NCBI GenBank assembly: GCA_003219335.1
Contig: QHOF01000478.1
Span: 1-5,341 of the forward strand
DNA from: Verrucomicrobiota bacterium
GTDB lineage: Bacteria; Verrucomicrobiota; Verrucomicrobiia; Chthoniobacterales; UBA10450
Reading direction: 5' to 3'
Length of the DNA: 5,341 nucleotides
Shown one piece after another: positions 1-5,341 of this stretch; positions within the stretch are counted from its first letter, which is position 1; each line of letters starts with the position of its first letter. A program made the translations under genes and the position numbers. Under the pieces are notes generated by a model. That model worked only from the letters and a program-made list of their open reading frames with translations, did no database searches and was not told the DNA's origin.

Positions 1-70
1 GGAAAAGTTGGCATTGCCAGCTCCGAACCTCCATTCCACAGCCGCACATAAAAAAACTTAAGCTCCACCT

Positions 71-1243
71 ATGAAAAAGAAAGAGAATGAATCGCTCGGC
101 GCTTCGGCGCTCCAAATCACACTCGCTCTCGCCCTGATATCGATCTCGGCGATCTTATTCGCTTCTAGTTTCGCGCCATTAGGCGGGGCTGGCCCCGGCC
201 AAGGCGCGGCAAAACCCGATGGCTCCATTTCAGCGATCGCCATCCCGAAAGTTGTACCCAGGGTGTTTAACGGAGACGTGCGCAATCTGCCTCAGGTCCC
301 CCAGCAAGAACTGACACGCCCAGAATTGGAGCCGCCGTTCAATTACAAACAACTTTTGCCTGAAGCAATCACTGGTCAAAAACTGGAACCAAATATTCCA
401 CTGGCGCCGATGCCTCCGCCCATTCAGAATTTTCCCGGAATAAAACGGACCGATACCTGCGTTGGTGGACAGTGTGGCGCGGGCACGCCGCCCGACACAA
501 ATGGCGCGGTGGGTCCCAACCACTATATTCAAGCGGTCAACTCCGCGTACGGCATTTATAACAAGACCGGAACGCTGCTGGCCTCGTTCACAGAGAACGC
601 GCTATGGGCTGGGACTGGAACCTTCTGTGACGGCAACGGCGGAGGCGACCCGGTGGTGATCTACGACGCGCTGGCAGACCGCTGGATTCTGACGCACCTT
701 GCCTACTCGCCGGGGGCGTCAACCGGCCCGTTTTACGAGTGCATCGCAGCGTCGCAGACCAGCAATCCCGTGACCGGAGGCTGGTACTTGTATGCTATTC
801 GCACAGATACCGGTGCTTCCGGCCAGCCGCCAGCCAACACCATTAATGATTATCCGAAGTTCGGTATCTGGACGGACTGCCTCTATTACGCCGCCAACGG
901 CTTCAGCGAGCCCGCCGGATCGTACATTGGCGGTGAGTTCGCTTCCTTTAGCCGAAGCGACATGTACGCCGGCTTGCCGTTGACCGGCGCGCTGGGTTTC
1001 GCGGCCAGCACCAGCGACTTTTTTACAATGATCCCCAGCGACCTTGAAGCTCCAGTCGTAGGCGGCTATAACGGAGTGCCTCCCGCCGGGCGACCGAACT
1101 TCTATGTTCAGGAGTCTTTAACGGCGTTCAACTTCCGCGTGCGCACGTTCACGGCGGGCACAAACGCTGAGCGCGGCGACGACGGTGGTCCAGACAAGTT
1201 ACACCGGCAGCGGTACGGCTGTACCTCAGCCGAACACGACTAA
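71..1243 (+). CDS. Secreted protein, N-terminal segment (signal peptide plus PPDTNGAVGPNHY domain), frameshifted at its end
   Basis: The ATG at 71 gives a classical export signal. Its parts are a basic start (MKKKENE), a hydrophobic core at about residues 14-35 and a small-residue region (FASSFA) where cleavage is plausible, so the product is probably secreted. No convincing Shine-Dalgarno precedes the ATG, and the start was chosen because it places the signal peptide at the N-terminus. Residues 85-125 are Pro-rich. From about residue 129 a conserved domain begins, with CVGGQC, PPDTNGAVGPNHY (residues 140-152) and GGDPVVIYDALADRW (191-205). Similar motifs occur in uncharacterised secreted proteins of Acidobacteriota and Verrucomicrobiota, and I know of no assigned activity. 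The protein makes sense to about T364 (1160-1162). The last 26 residues (NAERGDDGG onward) look like out-of-frame translation, because the next frame supplies the natural continuation. The segment is therefore the first part of the broken gene. Only 70 bases lie upstream and I see no confident promoter there. Confidence 0.75.
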   Translation: MKKKENESLGASALQITLALALISISAILFASSFAPLGGAGPGQGAAKPDGSISAIAIPKVVPRVFNGDVRNLPQVPQQELTRPELEPPFNYKQLLPEAITGQKLEPNIPLAPMPPPIQNFPGIKRTDTCVGGQCGAGTPPDTNGAVGPNHYIQAVNSAYGIYNKTGTLLASFTENALWAGTGTFCDGNGGGDPVVIYDALADRWILTHLAYSPGASTGPFYECIAASQTSNPVTGGWYLYAIRTDTGASGQPPANTINDYPKFGIWTDCLYYAANGFSEPAGSYIGGEFASFSRSDMYAGLPLTGALGFAASTSDFFTMIPSDLEAPVVGGYNGVPPAGRPNFYVQESLTAFNFRVRTFTAGTNAERGDDGGPDKLHRQRYGCTSAEHD

Positions 1244-2564
1244 CACGCTCGACACATTGTTCGACCGGATGATGCAAAAAGTCCAATATCGAAAGGTCGG
1301 CACCGCCGAATCGCTGTGGGTGGTTCACGACGTGCAAAACACCAGTCAGACGAACCGGCCGCAATGGGCACAGATCAATGTTACCGGTGGAACCATTTCA
1401 ACCACGGCTGTGCAACAGCAAATCTACGCGCCCGACACGACGCTTCACCGCTGGATGGGCAGCATCGCCGCGGACATCCAGGGTAACGTGGCGCTTGGCT
1501 ACAGTACCTCCAATGGCACCAGTCCGAATTTCCCGAGTATTGCGTATTCCGGCCGGCTGGCAGGTGATCCGCTCAACACGCTGCCACAAACCGAAATACA
1601 GCTTGTCGCGGGTCTTGGCTCGCAGACCGGCACCTGCGGCGGCTCGGCTTGTACCCGCTGGGGCGATTACGCTTCGATGAGCGTTGATCCTAGTGACGGA
1701 TGCACTTTCTGGTACACCACCGAGTATTACACGAGCCAGGCCGATGGTAGTACTAATCCTCCGATTTGGAGCACGCGGATCGGCTCGTTCAAGTTCCCGG
1801 GCTGTGCTGCGCCGACACCTACGCCTACACCCACGGCCACGGCCACAGCTACAGCTACGGCAACTGCTACTCCGACCGCAACGGCGACCGCGACGTTCAC
1901 GCCGACGCCAACTCCTGAGGAGAGTCCAACACCGACGGCAACGGCCACCTTTACACCAACGCCGACAGCTACGGCTACGTTTACTCCAACGCCTACCGCA
2001 ACGGCGACATTTACTCCAACGCCTACGGCAACAGCTACGTTTACGCCTACACCAACTGCTACGGCTACGGCGACAGCTACAGCCACGCCGACTCCAACAA
2101 CCGTTACGATAACAGTGCGAACAAACCCCATTGGCCGCACCTTCTCGGTTGACGGCACGACCTATAGCTCCCAGCAACAGTTCACCTGGGTAGCGGGTTC
2201 GAGTCACACGATTGCCACCACTTCACCTCAGAGCGGTGGCTCCGGCGTGCAGTATGTCTGGAAGAAATGGAGTGACCACGGAGCGATCTCCCACGTTGTC
2301 GCTCCGACGACCAACAAGAATTACACGGCGGTGTTCCAAACGCAATACTTCCTGACGATGAGTGCGGGACCTGGTGGCACAGTACAACCGGCCAGTGGCT
2401 GGCATAACGCCGGAGCGAGTGTGGCCATTAAGGCAAAAGCGAATCCCGGCTTCACTTTTGTCGGCTGGGTGGGCAGCGGTACTGGCTCCTACACTGGCAC
2501 GAACAACCCGGGTTCGATCATCATGAATGGACCCATTACCGAGATGGGCAATTTTAGTCCCTAA
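1185..2564 (+). CDS. Secreted protein, middle segment (end of extracellular domain, Thr/Ala/Pro linker, two InlB-like repeats)
   Basis: This frame is the continuation of the preceding segment. The GTG at 1185 is only a formal start, and meaningful reading probably begins near 1164 (TLSAATTVVQTSYTG). Counting from the GTG, residues 40-206 complete the conserved domain with HRWMGSIAADIQGNVALGYS (88-107), CTRWGDYASMSVDPSDGCTF (156-175) and a closing SFKFPGC. Related secreted proteins of unknown function share the RWGDYxxMSVDP and CTFWYT signatures. Residues 209-306 are a linker of almost only Thr, Ala and Pro with periodic Phe. Residues 307-384 and 385-459 are two divergent InlB-like 'bacterial repeat' modules, recognisable by FTWVAGSSHTI, WSDHGAISH, YFLTMSAGPGGTV and FVGWVGSGTGSYTGTNNPGS. 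These modules are usually extracellular and adhesive or structural. The segment lacks its own signal peptide or plausible ribosome binding site, so alone it would not be exported. The stop at 2562 truncates the second module's usual NFxPN ending and the linker that follows in another frame. Confidence 0.65.
   Translation: MVQTSYTGSGTAVPQPNTTNTLDTLFDRMMQKVQYRKVGTAESLWVVHDVQNTSQTNRPQWAQINVTGGTISTTAVQQQIYAPDTTLHRWMGSIAADIQGNVALGYSTSNGTSPNFPSIAYSGRLAGDPLNTLPQTEIQLVAGLGSQTGTCGGSACTRWGDYASMSVDPSDGCTFWYTTEYYTSQADGSTNPPIWSTRIGSFKFPGCAAPTPTPTPTATATATATATATPTATATATFTPTPTPEESPTPTATATFTPTPTATATFTPTPTATATFTPTPTATATFTPTPTATATATATATPTPTTVTITVRTNPIGRTFSVDGTTYSSQQQFTWVAGSSHTIATTSPQSGGSGVQYVWKKWSDHGAISHVVAPTTNKNYTAVFQTQYFLTMSAGPGGTVQPASGWHNAGASVAIKAKANPGFTFVGWVGSGTGSYTGTNNPGSIIMNGPITEMGNFSP
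1812..2102 (+). repeat. Low-complexity Thr/Ala/Pro linker containing four 30-nt tandem units (1950-2069)
   Basis: The stretch encodes a TPTPTPTATATA-type linker of about 97 residues between the extracellular domain and the InlB-like repeats. Four consecutive 30-nt units at 1950-1979, 1980-2009, 2010-2039 and 2040-2069 each encode FTPTPTATAT. An earlier partial unit (FTPTPTPEESPTPTATAT) precedes them. The units are identical in protein but differ at several third codon positions. Such linkers are usually flexible spacers in exported proteins, and the high Thr content would suit O-glycosylation, which is inference. The reverse strand of this repeat yields long Gly/Val/Ala-rich open frames with no biological meaning. 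Confidence 0.9.
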
Positions 2565-2640
2565 TACAACTGCTCCAATTCCGACAACAGCTACAGCCAC
2601 ACCCACAGCAACTGCAACTGCTACAGTAACGAGTCATCGT
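2563..2640 (+). pseudogene. Out-of-frame continuation of the Thr/Ala linker after the premature stop
   Basis: Immediately after the stop at 2562-2564 the frame one base later reads NTTAPIPTTATATPTATATA and then TVTS. This is plainly the same kind of Thr/Ala/Pro linker as at 1812-2102. In the related architecture the InlB-like module normally ends NFxPN, which is what removing one C from CCC at 2559-2561 gives. Beyond about 2640 this frame loses the linker character (SHRFDTLLHAPN) and ends at a stop at 2728-2730, so another frame change is needed to reach the C-terminal domain. It is not an independent gene. Confidence 0.6.
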
Positions 2641-2641
2641 T

Positions 2642-2977
2642 TTGATACCTTACTTCATGCTCCCAATCATTCTTCCGATTGCATCTGCCGGGCGACGAGG
2701 ATCGGCGGAAACGCCGACGCCAACACCTAGAGCGATTCAGCTCCGTGCCCACAAGAAAAGGATACAAGGAATAAATACGGTGCGTCTCCAGTCGAGGGGG
2801 GCGACCTCGGCCAACATCGACGTCTACCGCAATAACATGCTGATCGCGACAACGCCGAACAATGGACAGTATACTGATTCCACCGGGGACACCGGCCAGG
2901 CTCAATACGTGTATCGGGTGTGTGAAGCTGGCACCGGGACGTGCTCTAATAATGTGACTGTGAATTTCCCGCCGTAA
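2642..2977 (+). CDS. Secreted protein, C-terminal fibronectin-like domain segment
   Basis: The frame opens after a stop at 2627-2629, and the formal start is TTG at 2642. Residues 1-17 are hydrophobic (IPYFMLPIILPIASA), which may be chance or out-of-frame reading. From residue 24 the linker motif TPTPTP resumes, followed by an 80-residue beta-rich domain. That domain contains INTVRL, GATSANIDVYRNNMLIATTP, YTDSTGD, YVYRVCEAGTGTCSNNVTVNF and a stop at 2975-2977. It resembles the small fibronectin-III-like module that closes many secreted Verrucomicrobiota and Acidobacteriota proteins, including subtilase-type ones. The two Cys (C94, C101) match the expected VCEAGTGTCSN disulfide loop. Residue S51 (2792-2794, tcg) sits where the family normally has Trp (tgg). 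Most likely this is the tail of the large upstream gene. A separate small exported protein starting at the hydrophobic stretch is a less likely alternative, as no ribosome binding site is evident. Confidence 0.55.
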   Translation: MIPYFMLPIILPIASAGRRGSAETPTPTPRAIQLRAHKKRIQGINTVRLQSRGATSANIDVYRNNMLIATTPNNGQYTDSTGDTGQAQYVYRVCEAGTGTCSNNVTVNFPP

Positions 2978-3025
2978 GGGAACAACCAAGCGAAGCACAG
3001 CATCATGTTCGAAGGGTGCGAAATC

Positions 3026-3054
3026 AGCAGCGGTCTATGCCGTGGGCTGCTTTT
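3026..3054 (+). terminator. Possible weak hairpin terminator before the tRNA
   Basis: AGCAGC (3026-3031) can pair with GCTGCT (3046-3051), and a further GG/CC pairing is possible inside. Three more T residues follow (a TTTT run at 3051-3054). It lies 48 bases after the stop of the secreted-protein locus and would end its transcript just before the tRNA. The stem is short and the T run is brief, so this is tentative. Confidence 0.2.
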
Positions 3055-3136
3055 GCTCGCGTGGCAGAATTGGCAGACGCGCACGGCTCGGACCGTATGG
3101 GGAAACCCCGTGTAGGTTCGAGGCCTCTCGCGAGCA
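3055..3136 (+). tRNA. tRNA-Leu-like gene with abnormal anticodon loop (possible tRNA pseudogene)
   Basis: The acceptor stem is perfect: GCTCGCG (3055-3061) pairs with CGCGAGC (3129-3135), followed by discriminator A at 3136. CCA is not encoded. The D-arm sequence GAATTGGCAGACGCG is typical of tRNA-Leu. A GGGG-AAA-CCCC variable arm (about 3099-3109) marks a class II tRNA, and the T loop is TTCGAGG (3117-3123). The anticodon stem ACGG/CCGT closes a loop of only six bases, CTCGGA, instead of seven. If one A were missing the loop would be CTCAGGA with anticodon CAG (Leu). As written, the bases after the U33 position are CGG. There are also non-pairs in the D stem (A12-C23), at the base of the anticodon stem (C27-A43) and in the T stem (T3113-C3127). 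The gene is clearly tRNA-Leu by descent, but as sequenced it may not function. Either a decayed copy or sequencing errors would explain this. Confidence 0.8.
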
Positions 3137-3256
3137 GTTGCTCTCGGTTCCCGGGTGCTCCGCCAAATGCCCCGGTGACAACATGGGCTTTCAGGGCTCA
3201 AGACTACAGCGCACCCGCCTTGCACATTTGTCCGCGGCGAGTGGCTCTCGAGGAAG
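3137..3256. other. Intergenic stretch without recognisable gene
   Basis: This stretch lies between the tRNA and the TPR relic. I see no coding signature on either strand, no convincing promoter and no strong hairpin with a T run. The tRNA 3' end GAGC (3132-3135) can alternatively pair with GCTC (3140-3143). That is a minor feature and may be chance. Confidence 0.5.
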
Positions 3257-3477
3257 TTAGCTTTTTGGGGCGAGTGAGGCGACGATTTTTCGAAGTGTGG
3301 ATCGCCCTGCAACGGATTCCATACGGGATTCAGCTTCAAATGTCCGTAGCTATCGAACCAGCCACTGGGAAGCCGTCTCGTCGCCTCCAACTGTTCGCAC
3401 GCAAGTTCTTTCTCCCACACCCACGCAGCGGTGATGGCGAAGTGCTCAATCAGCTTTGCGCCGTTGTCGATTACACG
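3257..3477 (-). pseudogene. Relic of the C-terminus of a TPR protein (paralogue type of the adjacent gene)
   Basis: The minus strand from 3477 downward reads RVIDNGAKLIEHFAITAAW, then EKELACEQLEATRRLP, then YGHLKLNPVWNPLQGDPHFEK. This is the pattern of a last TPR helix pair plus the closing 'LxLxPxWDPLxGDPRFEK' motif of large TPR/TolB-like proteins. The neighbouring gene ends in the same style (ARLKIDPVWDLLRNRPDFQQLL). After FEK the frame is lost, but adding one A to the five-A run (plus-strand T 3286-3290) restores IVASLAPKS and a TAA at 3259-3257, an ending I recognise from this family. Upstream in the same frame is a stop (plus-strand 3478-3480), preceded by IPNKEGALREG, possibly more of the relic after an internal deletion. 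Only about 75 residues of a protein normally many hundreds long remain, so this is a remnant, not a gene. It begins within about 50 bases of the stop of the intact TPR gene on the same strand. Confidence 0.7.
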
Positions 3478-3525
3478 TCAGCCTTCGCGCAACGCTCCCT
3501 CTTTGTTCGGAATTCGGAGGTCGAT

Positions 3526-5341
3526 CTACTTGTTAGCCCCGATCAGCTCTTTTCCTGATAACAACTGCTGGAAATCGGGACGATTCCGCAGAAGGTCCCA
3601 GACGGGGTCAATCTTTAAGCGCGCGAGGGAAATCCATTGACCCGCCGGGATCGAGATCAACTTGCGAAGGTTATTCACCGCCTCATCAGGCGCGCCTGCC
3701 CGCGCCTCGATTTGCGCGAGTCCCGTTTGGAAAAGTGGACCGGACACCGTATCCCTTTGCACGGAAATCAAATCGGCAGCCTGGCGAGCGACACGCAAAG
3801 CGTCGTTATTGCGCCCAAGGGCGAGGTAAACCCAGCTTAACTCCGTCATGGTGAAAGTATCCTCTGCGATCTCTTTCAACCTGGTTTCGAGCAGCGGTAG
3901 CGCTTGTTCGGCGGCGGATCTTGCCGCCTCGTTCTCTCCGGCAAGGATGGCTAGCGCGACGCGGCCCGCCAGGAATTGCCCGCGTTCGCCGTTGGGTGCT
4001 TCGTTCTCGAGAGTTTGAAAGGCATCGGGGAAATGTCTTTCAATCACATCAAGGTAAACACGACCCCCGATGATGTCTGCAACGTCGCCGTGAACCGACG
4101 GGGAACTGGTCCGGAGCCCTGGTGGAATACCATCGAAAGCTCGTCTCGCTGAGGCAATGTCCCCAGTCGAATTGAGGTGAGTCATGGCGAGAATTAAAGC
4201 TGCGATGACGCTGTGTGGATCCATGGCAAGAGCTCGCGACTGAGATTGCTTCGCATCTTTCCACTGTCGCAATAGTGCATAAGTGATCCCCAGATTGGTC
4301 GCGATTGAGGCGTCCCGCGGATCGAGTTCTTCGGCCTGTTGCGCATCGGCTATGGAGCGCTCCCATTCACCGCGGCGCCGATAGACCCAGGCGCAATATT
4401 GTCGCGCCAAGGCGTTGTTGGGCTCCAACTGCAGGCTGCGGTTCAATTCCGCCAGTGCCTCAGGGTATTGGCGATGACCCCAATAGAAAAATATTCCCAG
4501 CGCAAAATGGGCTTCCGGCGAGTCTGGAGCAAGCGCCAGCGCGCGGTCGATAAGCGACTTCACCTGCTCTAACTCCCGGGGCGTCGAGCGCGAAATGAAC
4601 CAGTGTCGCGACAGCTGACTATAGGCGAGCCCAGCAGCGGCGCCCACAAGATTTGGATCGTGCGCGAGCGCCTGCCGATAAAACGTGTCCGCACGATCGT
4701 AGTCGGTCGCAGCCAGACTGCTCTCGGCCTGGTGGAACTCGTATTGCGCTCGTAGGAAGAGGTCGTACGCTTCCGTATTTTGCGTCCGCGCGGTAGCCAA
4801 AATGTGCAATTCACGCGGCGACAGATTCGCTTTCAGAGCCTCGGCAATTTCCTCTGCAACCTCGCTCTCAACCCTCAAGACGTCCTTGAGCTCACGGTCA
4901 TAGCTAGTCGCCCAAAGTTGCGCACCACTACGTCCGTCCATCAACTGCACATTCACGCGGACTTTGTCGCCCGACTTCTGCACTGCTCCTTCCAGGATCA
5001 TTGCAACGCCAAGCTCGCGCGCGACCGCTGCTAAATTGTCCGGCCTGCTCGGGTACTTCGCACTCGAGCTGCGCGAAATGACCTTGAGAGCGCGCACCGC
5101 CGCTAACTTTGTCAAAATCTCACCCTGAATCCCGTCCGCGAAGTAAGTGTTGGTTTTTTCCGGGCTGACGTTTTCAAAAGGAAGCACTGCGATGCTTTTG
5201 TCGGGTTGAGTAACCGGCAGTGCCGGGTGGCGAGAGAAAAAGAGGAAGCCAGCCGTAAAGGCGAAGATTACTGCGCTAGCCGTTGCGGCGGCTACAGTTG
5301 GGTTACGTTTCGACCAACGCCAGATTCGAACCGGTAGCGGA
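3526..5341 (-). CDS. Membrane-anchored TolB-like/TPR protein, probably the C-terminal part of a Ser/Thr kinase; N-terminus beyond the window
   Basis: The frame is open from the window edge to a TAG at 3528-3526, giving 604 visible residues. The GTG at 5187 lies inside the conserved KSIAVLPFENVSPEK motif, so it is not the real start. Residues 1-14 (PLPVRIWRWSKRNP) are basic juxtamembrane sequence, and 15-36 form a membrane segment. From about 48 to 165 there is a TolB-like/FlgO-like domain (YFADGIQGEILTKLA, LKVISRSS, ILEGAVQKSGDKVRVNVQL, LWATSYDREL). From about 185 to 590 there are TPR-type helix pairs (for example YPEALAELNRSLQLEPNNA and WERSIADAQQAEELDP), ending in the ARLKIDPVWDLLRNRPDFQ motif. 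Tails of this type follow a cytoplasmic protein kinase domain in many Verrucomicrobiota and Acidobacteriota proteins, and the WRWSKRNP juxtamembrane sequence fits that. A winged-helix (CadC-like) or adenylate-cyclase N-terminus is also known. The TPR part would be extracytoplasmic and bind partners. No frameshift is visible across 1.8 kb. Confidence 0.85.
   Translation of the reverse strand, partial: PLPVRIWRWSKRNPTVAAATASAVIFAFTAGFLFFSRHPALPVTQPDKSIAVLPFENVSPEKTNTYFADGIQGEILTKLAAVRALKVISRSSSAKYPSRPDNLAAVARELGVAMILEGAVQKSGDKVRVNVQLMDGRSGAQLWATSYDRELKDVLRVESEVAEEIAEALKANLSPRELHILATARTQNTEAYDLFLRAQYEFHQAESSLAATDYDRADTFYRQALAHDPNLVGAAAGLAYSQLSRHWFISRSTPRELEQVKSLIDRALALAPDSPEAHFALGIFFYWGHRQYPEALAELNRSLQLEPNNALARQYCAWVYRRRGEWERSIADAQQAEELDPRDASIATNLGITYALLRQWKDAKQSQSRALAMDPHSVIAALILAMTHLNSTGDIASARRAFDGIPPGLRTSSPSVHGDVADIIGGRVYLDVIERHFPDAFQTLENEAPNGERGQFLAGRVALAILAGENEAARSAAEQALPLLETRLKEIAEDTFTMTELSWVYLALGRNNDALRVARQAADLISVQRDTVSGPLFQTGLAQIEARAGAPDEAVNNLRKLISIPAGQWISLARLKIDPVWDLLRNRPDFQQLLSGKELIGANK

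Larger units (their letters stand above)
71..2977 (+). pseudogene. Large secreted multidomain protein, reading frame broken two or three times
   Basis: Read across frames, this is one gene. Its parts in order are a signal peptide, a Pro-rich segment, a conserved extracellular domain, a Thr/Ala/Pro linker, two InlB-like repeats, a second Thr/Ala linker and a fibronectin-like C-terminal domain, roughly 970 residues in all. Each junction continues the expected protein when one base is skipped. At about 1163 the frame moves from TAGT to TLSAATTVVQ. At 2559-2561 it moves from NFSP into NTTAPIPTTATATPTATA, so the linker continues past the stop at 2562-2564. Somewhere in 2630-2705 it moves into the frame that carries TPTPTP and the last domain. 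The domain order is what is known of secreted proteins of Verrucomicrobiota and Acidobacteriota; their function is not established, with surface adhesion or carbohydrate binding as guesses. The breaks may be true mutations or indel errors. I list the separate open segments as their own entries. A weak alternative is that the last segment is an independent small gene. Confidence 0.7.

Noticed and set aside
9..19. Inverted repeat TGGCA-T-TGCCA and a TTGGCA hexamer upstream of the first gene, as operator or promoter
   Set aside because: The repeat has only five base pairs, and no credible -10 box lies at proper spacing. Such a motif is expected by chance.
1155..1190. Programmed +1 ribosomal frameshift
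   Set aside because: There is no slippery CTT-TGA-like site, no stop or rare codon at the switch, and no upstream Shine-Dalgarno-like stimulator. Similar breaks elsewhere in the locus point to indels.
1398..2207. Long minus-strand open frames over the linker, rich in Arg/Cys/Ser or in Gly/Val/Ala
   Set aside because: They mirror the Thr/Ala/Pro repeat read backwards. The composition follows the repeat period, with no domain or start signal.
3055..3300. tRNA-associated integration site or mobile element
   Set aside because: I found no repeated tRNA 3' end, integrase, transposase or terminal inverted repeats in the window.
2902..3420. Minus-strand open frame of 172 codons as a real gene
   Set aside because: Only its first ~55 residues resemble a protein (the TPR relic). 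The rest crosses the tRNA and the end of the plus-strand gene as nonsense after the lost A.
3016..3558. Plus-strand open frame of 180 codons
   Set aside because: It runs through the tRNA, across the minus-strand TPR relic and into the end of the TPR gene. The peptide looks like antisense translation.
4049..4814. Several plus- and minus-strand open frames inside the TPR gene
   Set aside because: They are alternative-frame shadows of a well-supported coding sequence with continuous TPR pattern.

Overview
The window looks like a piece of a soil or freshwater bacterial genome, most likely Verrucomicrobiota (Chthoniobacterales-like) and otherwise Acidobacteriota. The base composition is fairly GC-rich. 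The lineage guess rests on protein style. One locus is a secreted protein with a PPDTNGAVGPNHY motif, a Thr/Ala/Pro linker, InlB-like 'bacterial repeat' domains and a fibronectin-like tail. The other is a large TolB-like/TPR protein of a kind abundant in these phyla. This is inference from remembered family resemblance; no search was run.

Layout. (1) Positions 71-2977 (+) hold what reads as one large exported protein of roughly 970 residues, split over three reading frames. The N-terminal part is 71-1243 and the middle part about 1164-2564. A continuation of the linker runs from about 2563 and a C-terminal domain ends at 2977. The first two breaks can each be explained by one extra base in a short homopolymer (AAA at 1162-1164, CCC at 2559-2561). 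A third break lies somewhere in 2630-2705. (2) Positions 3055-3136 (+) form a class II tRNA with Leu character, a perfect acceptor stem and a long variable arm. Its anticodon loop has only six bases and its D, anticodon and T stems each contain a mismatch. (3) Positions 3257-3477 (-) are a relic of the C-terminus of a TPR protein whose final residues are restored by one A. (4) Positions 3526-5341 (-) are the intact C-terminal 604 residues of a membrane-anchored TolB-like/TPR protein. Its N-terminus, plausibly a Ser/Thr kinase domain, lies beyond the window.

How it fits together. The secreted-protein locus and the TPR gene are convergent, with the tRNA and the TPR relic between them. Nothing links the two proteins in one pathway. 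The relic sits immediately downstream of an intact gene of the same broad type, which suggests a tandem family member that was mostly deleted. Damage is concentrated in about 1160-3480, while the 1.8 kb of TPR gene next to it is uninterrupted. That pattern means either a decaying stretch of chromosome or locally poor sequence quality, and the sequence alone cannot decide. I see no CRISPR array, insertion sequence, riboswitch or defence system, and I do not claim a new system. The points most worth checking are the odd tRNA-Leu, the TPR relic and the synonymously scrambled linker repeats.
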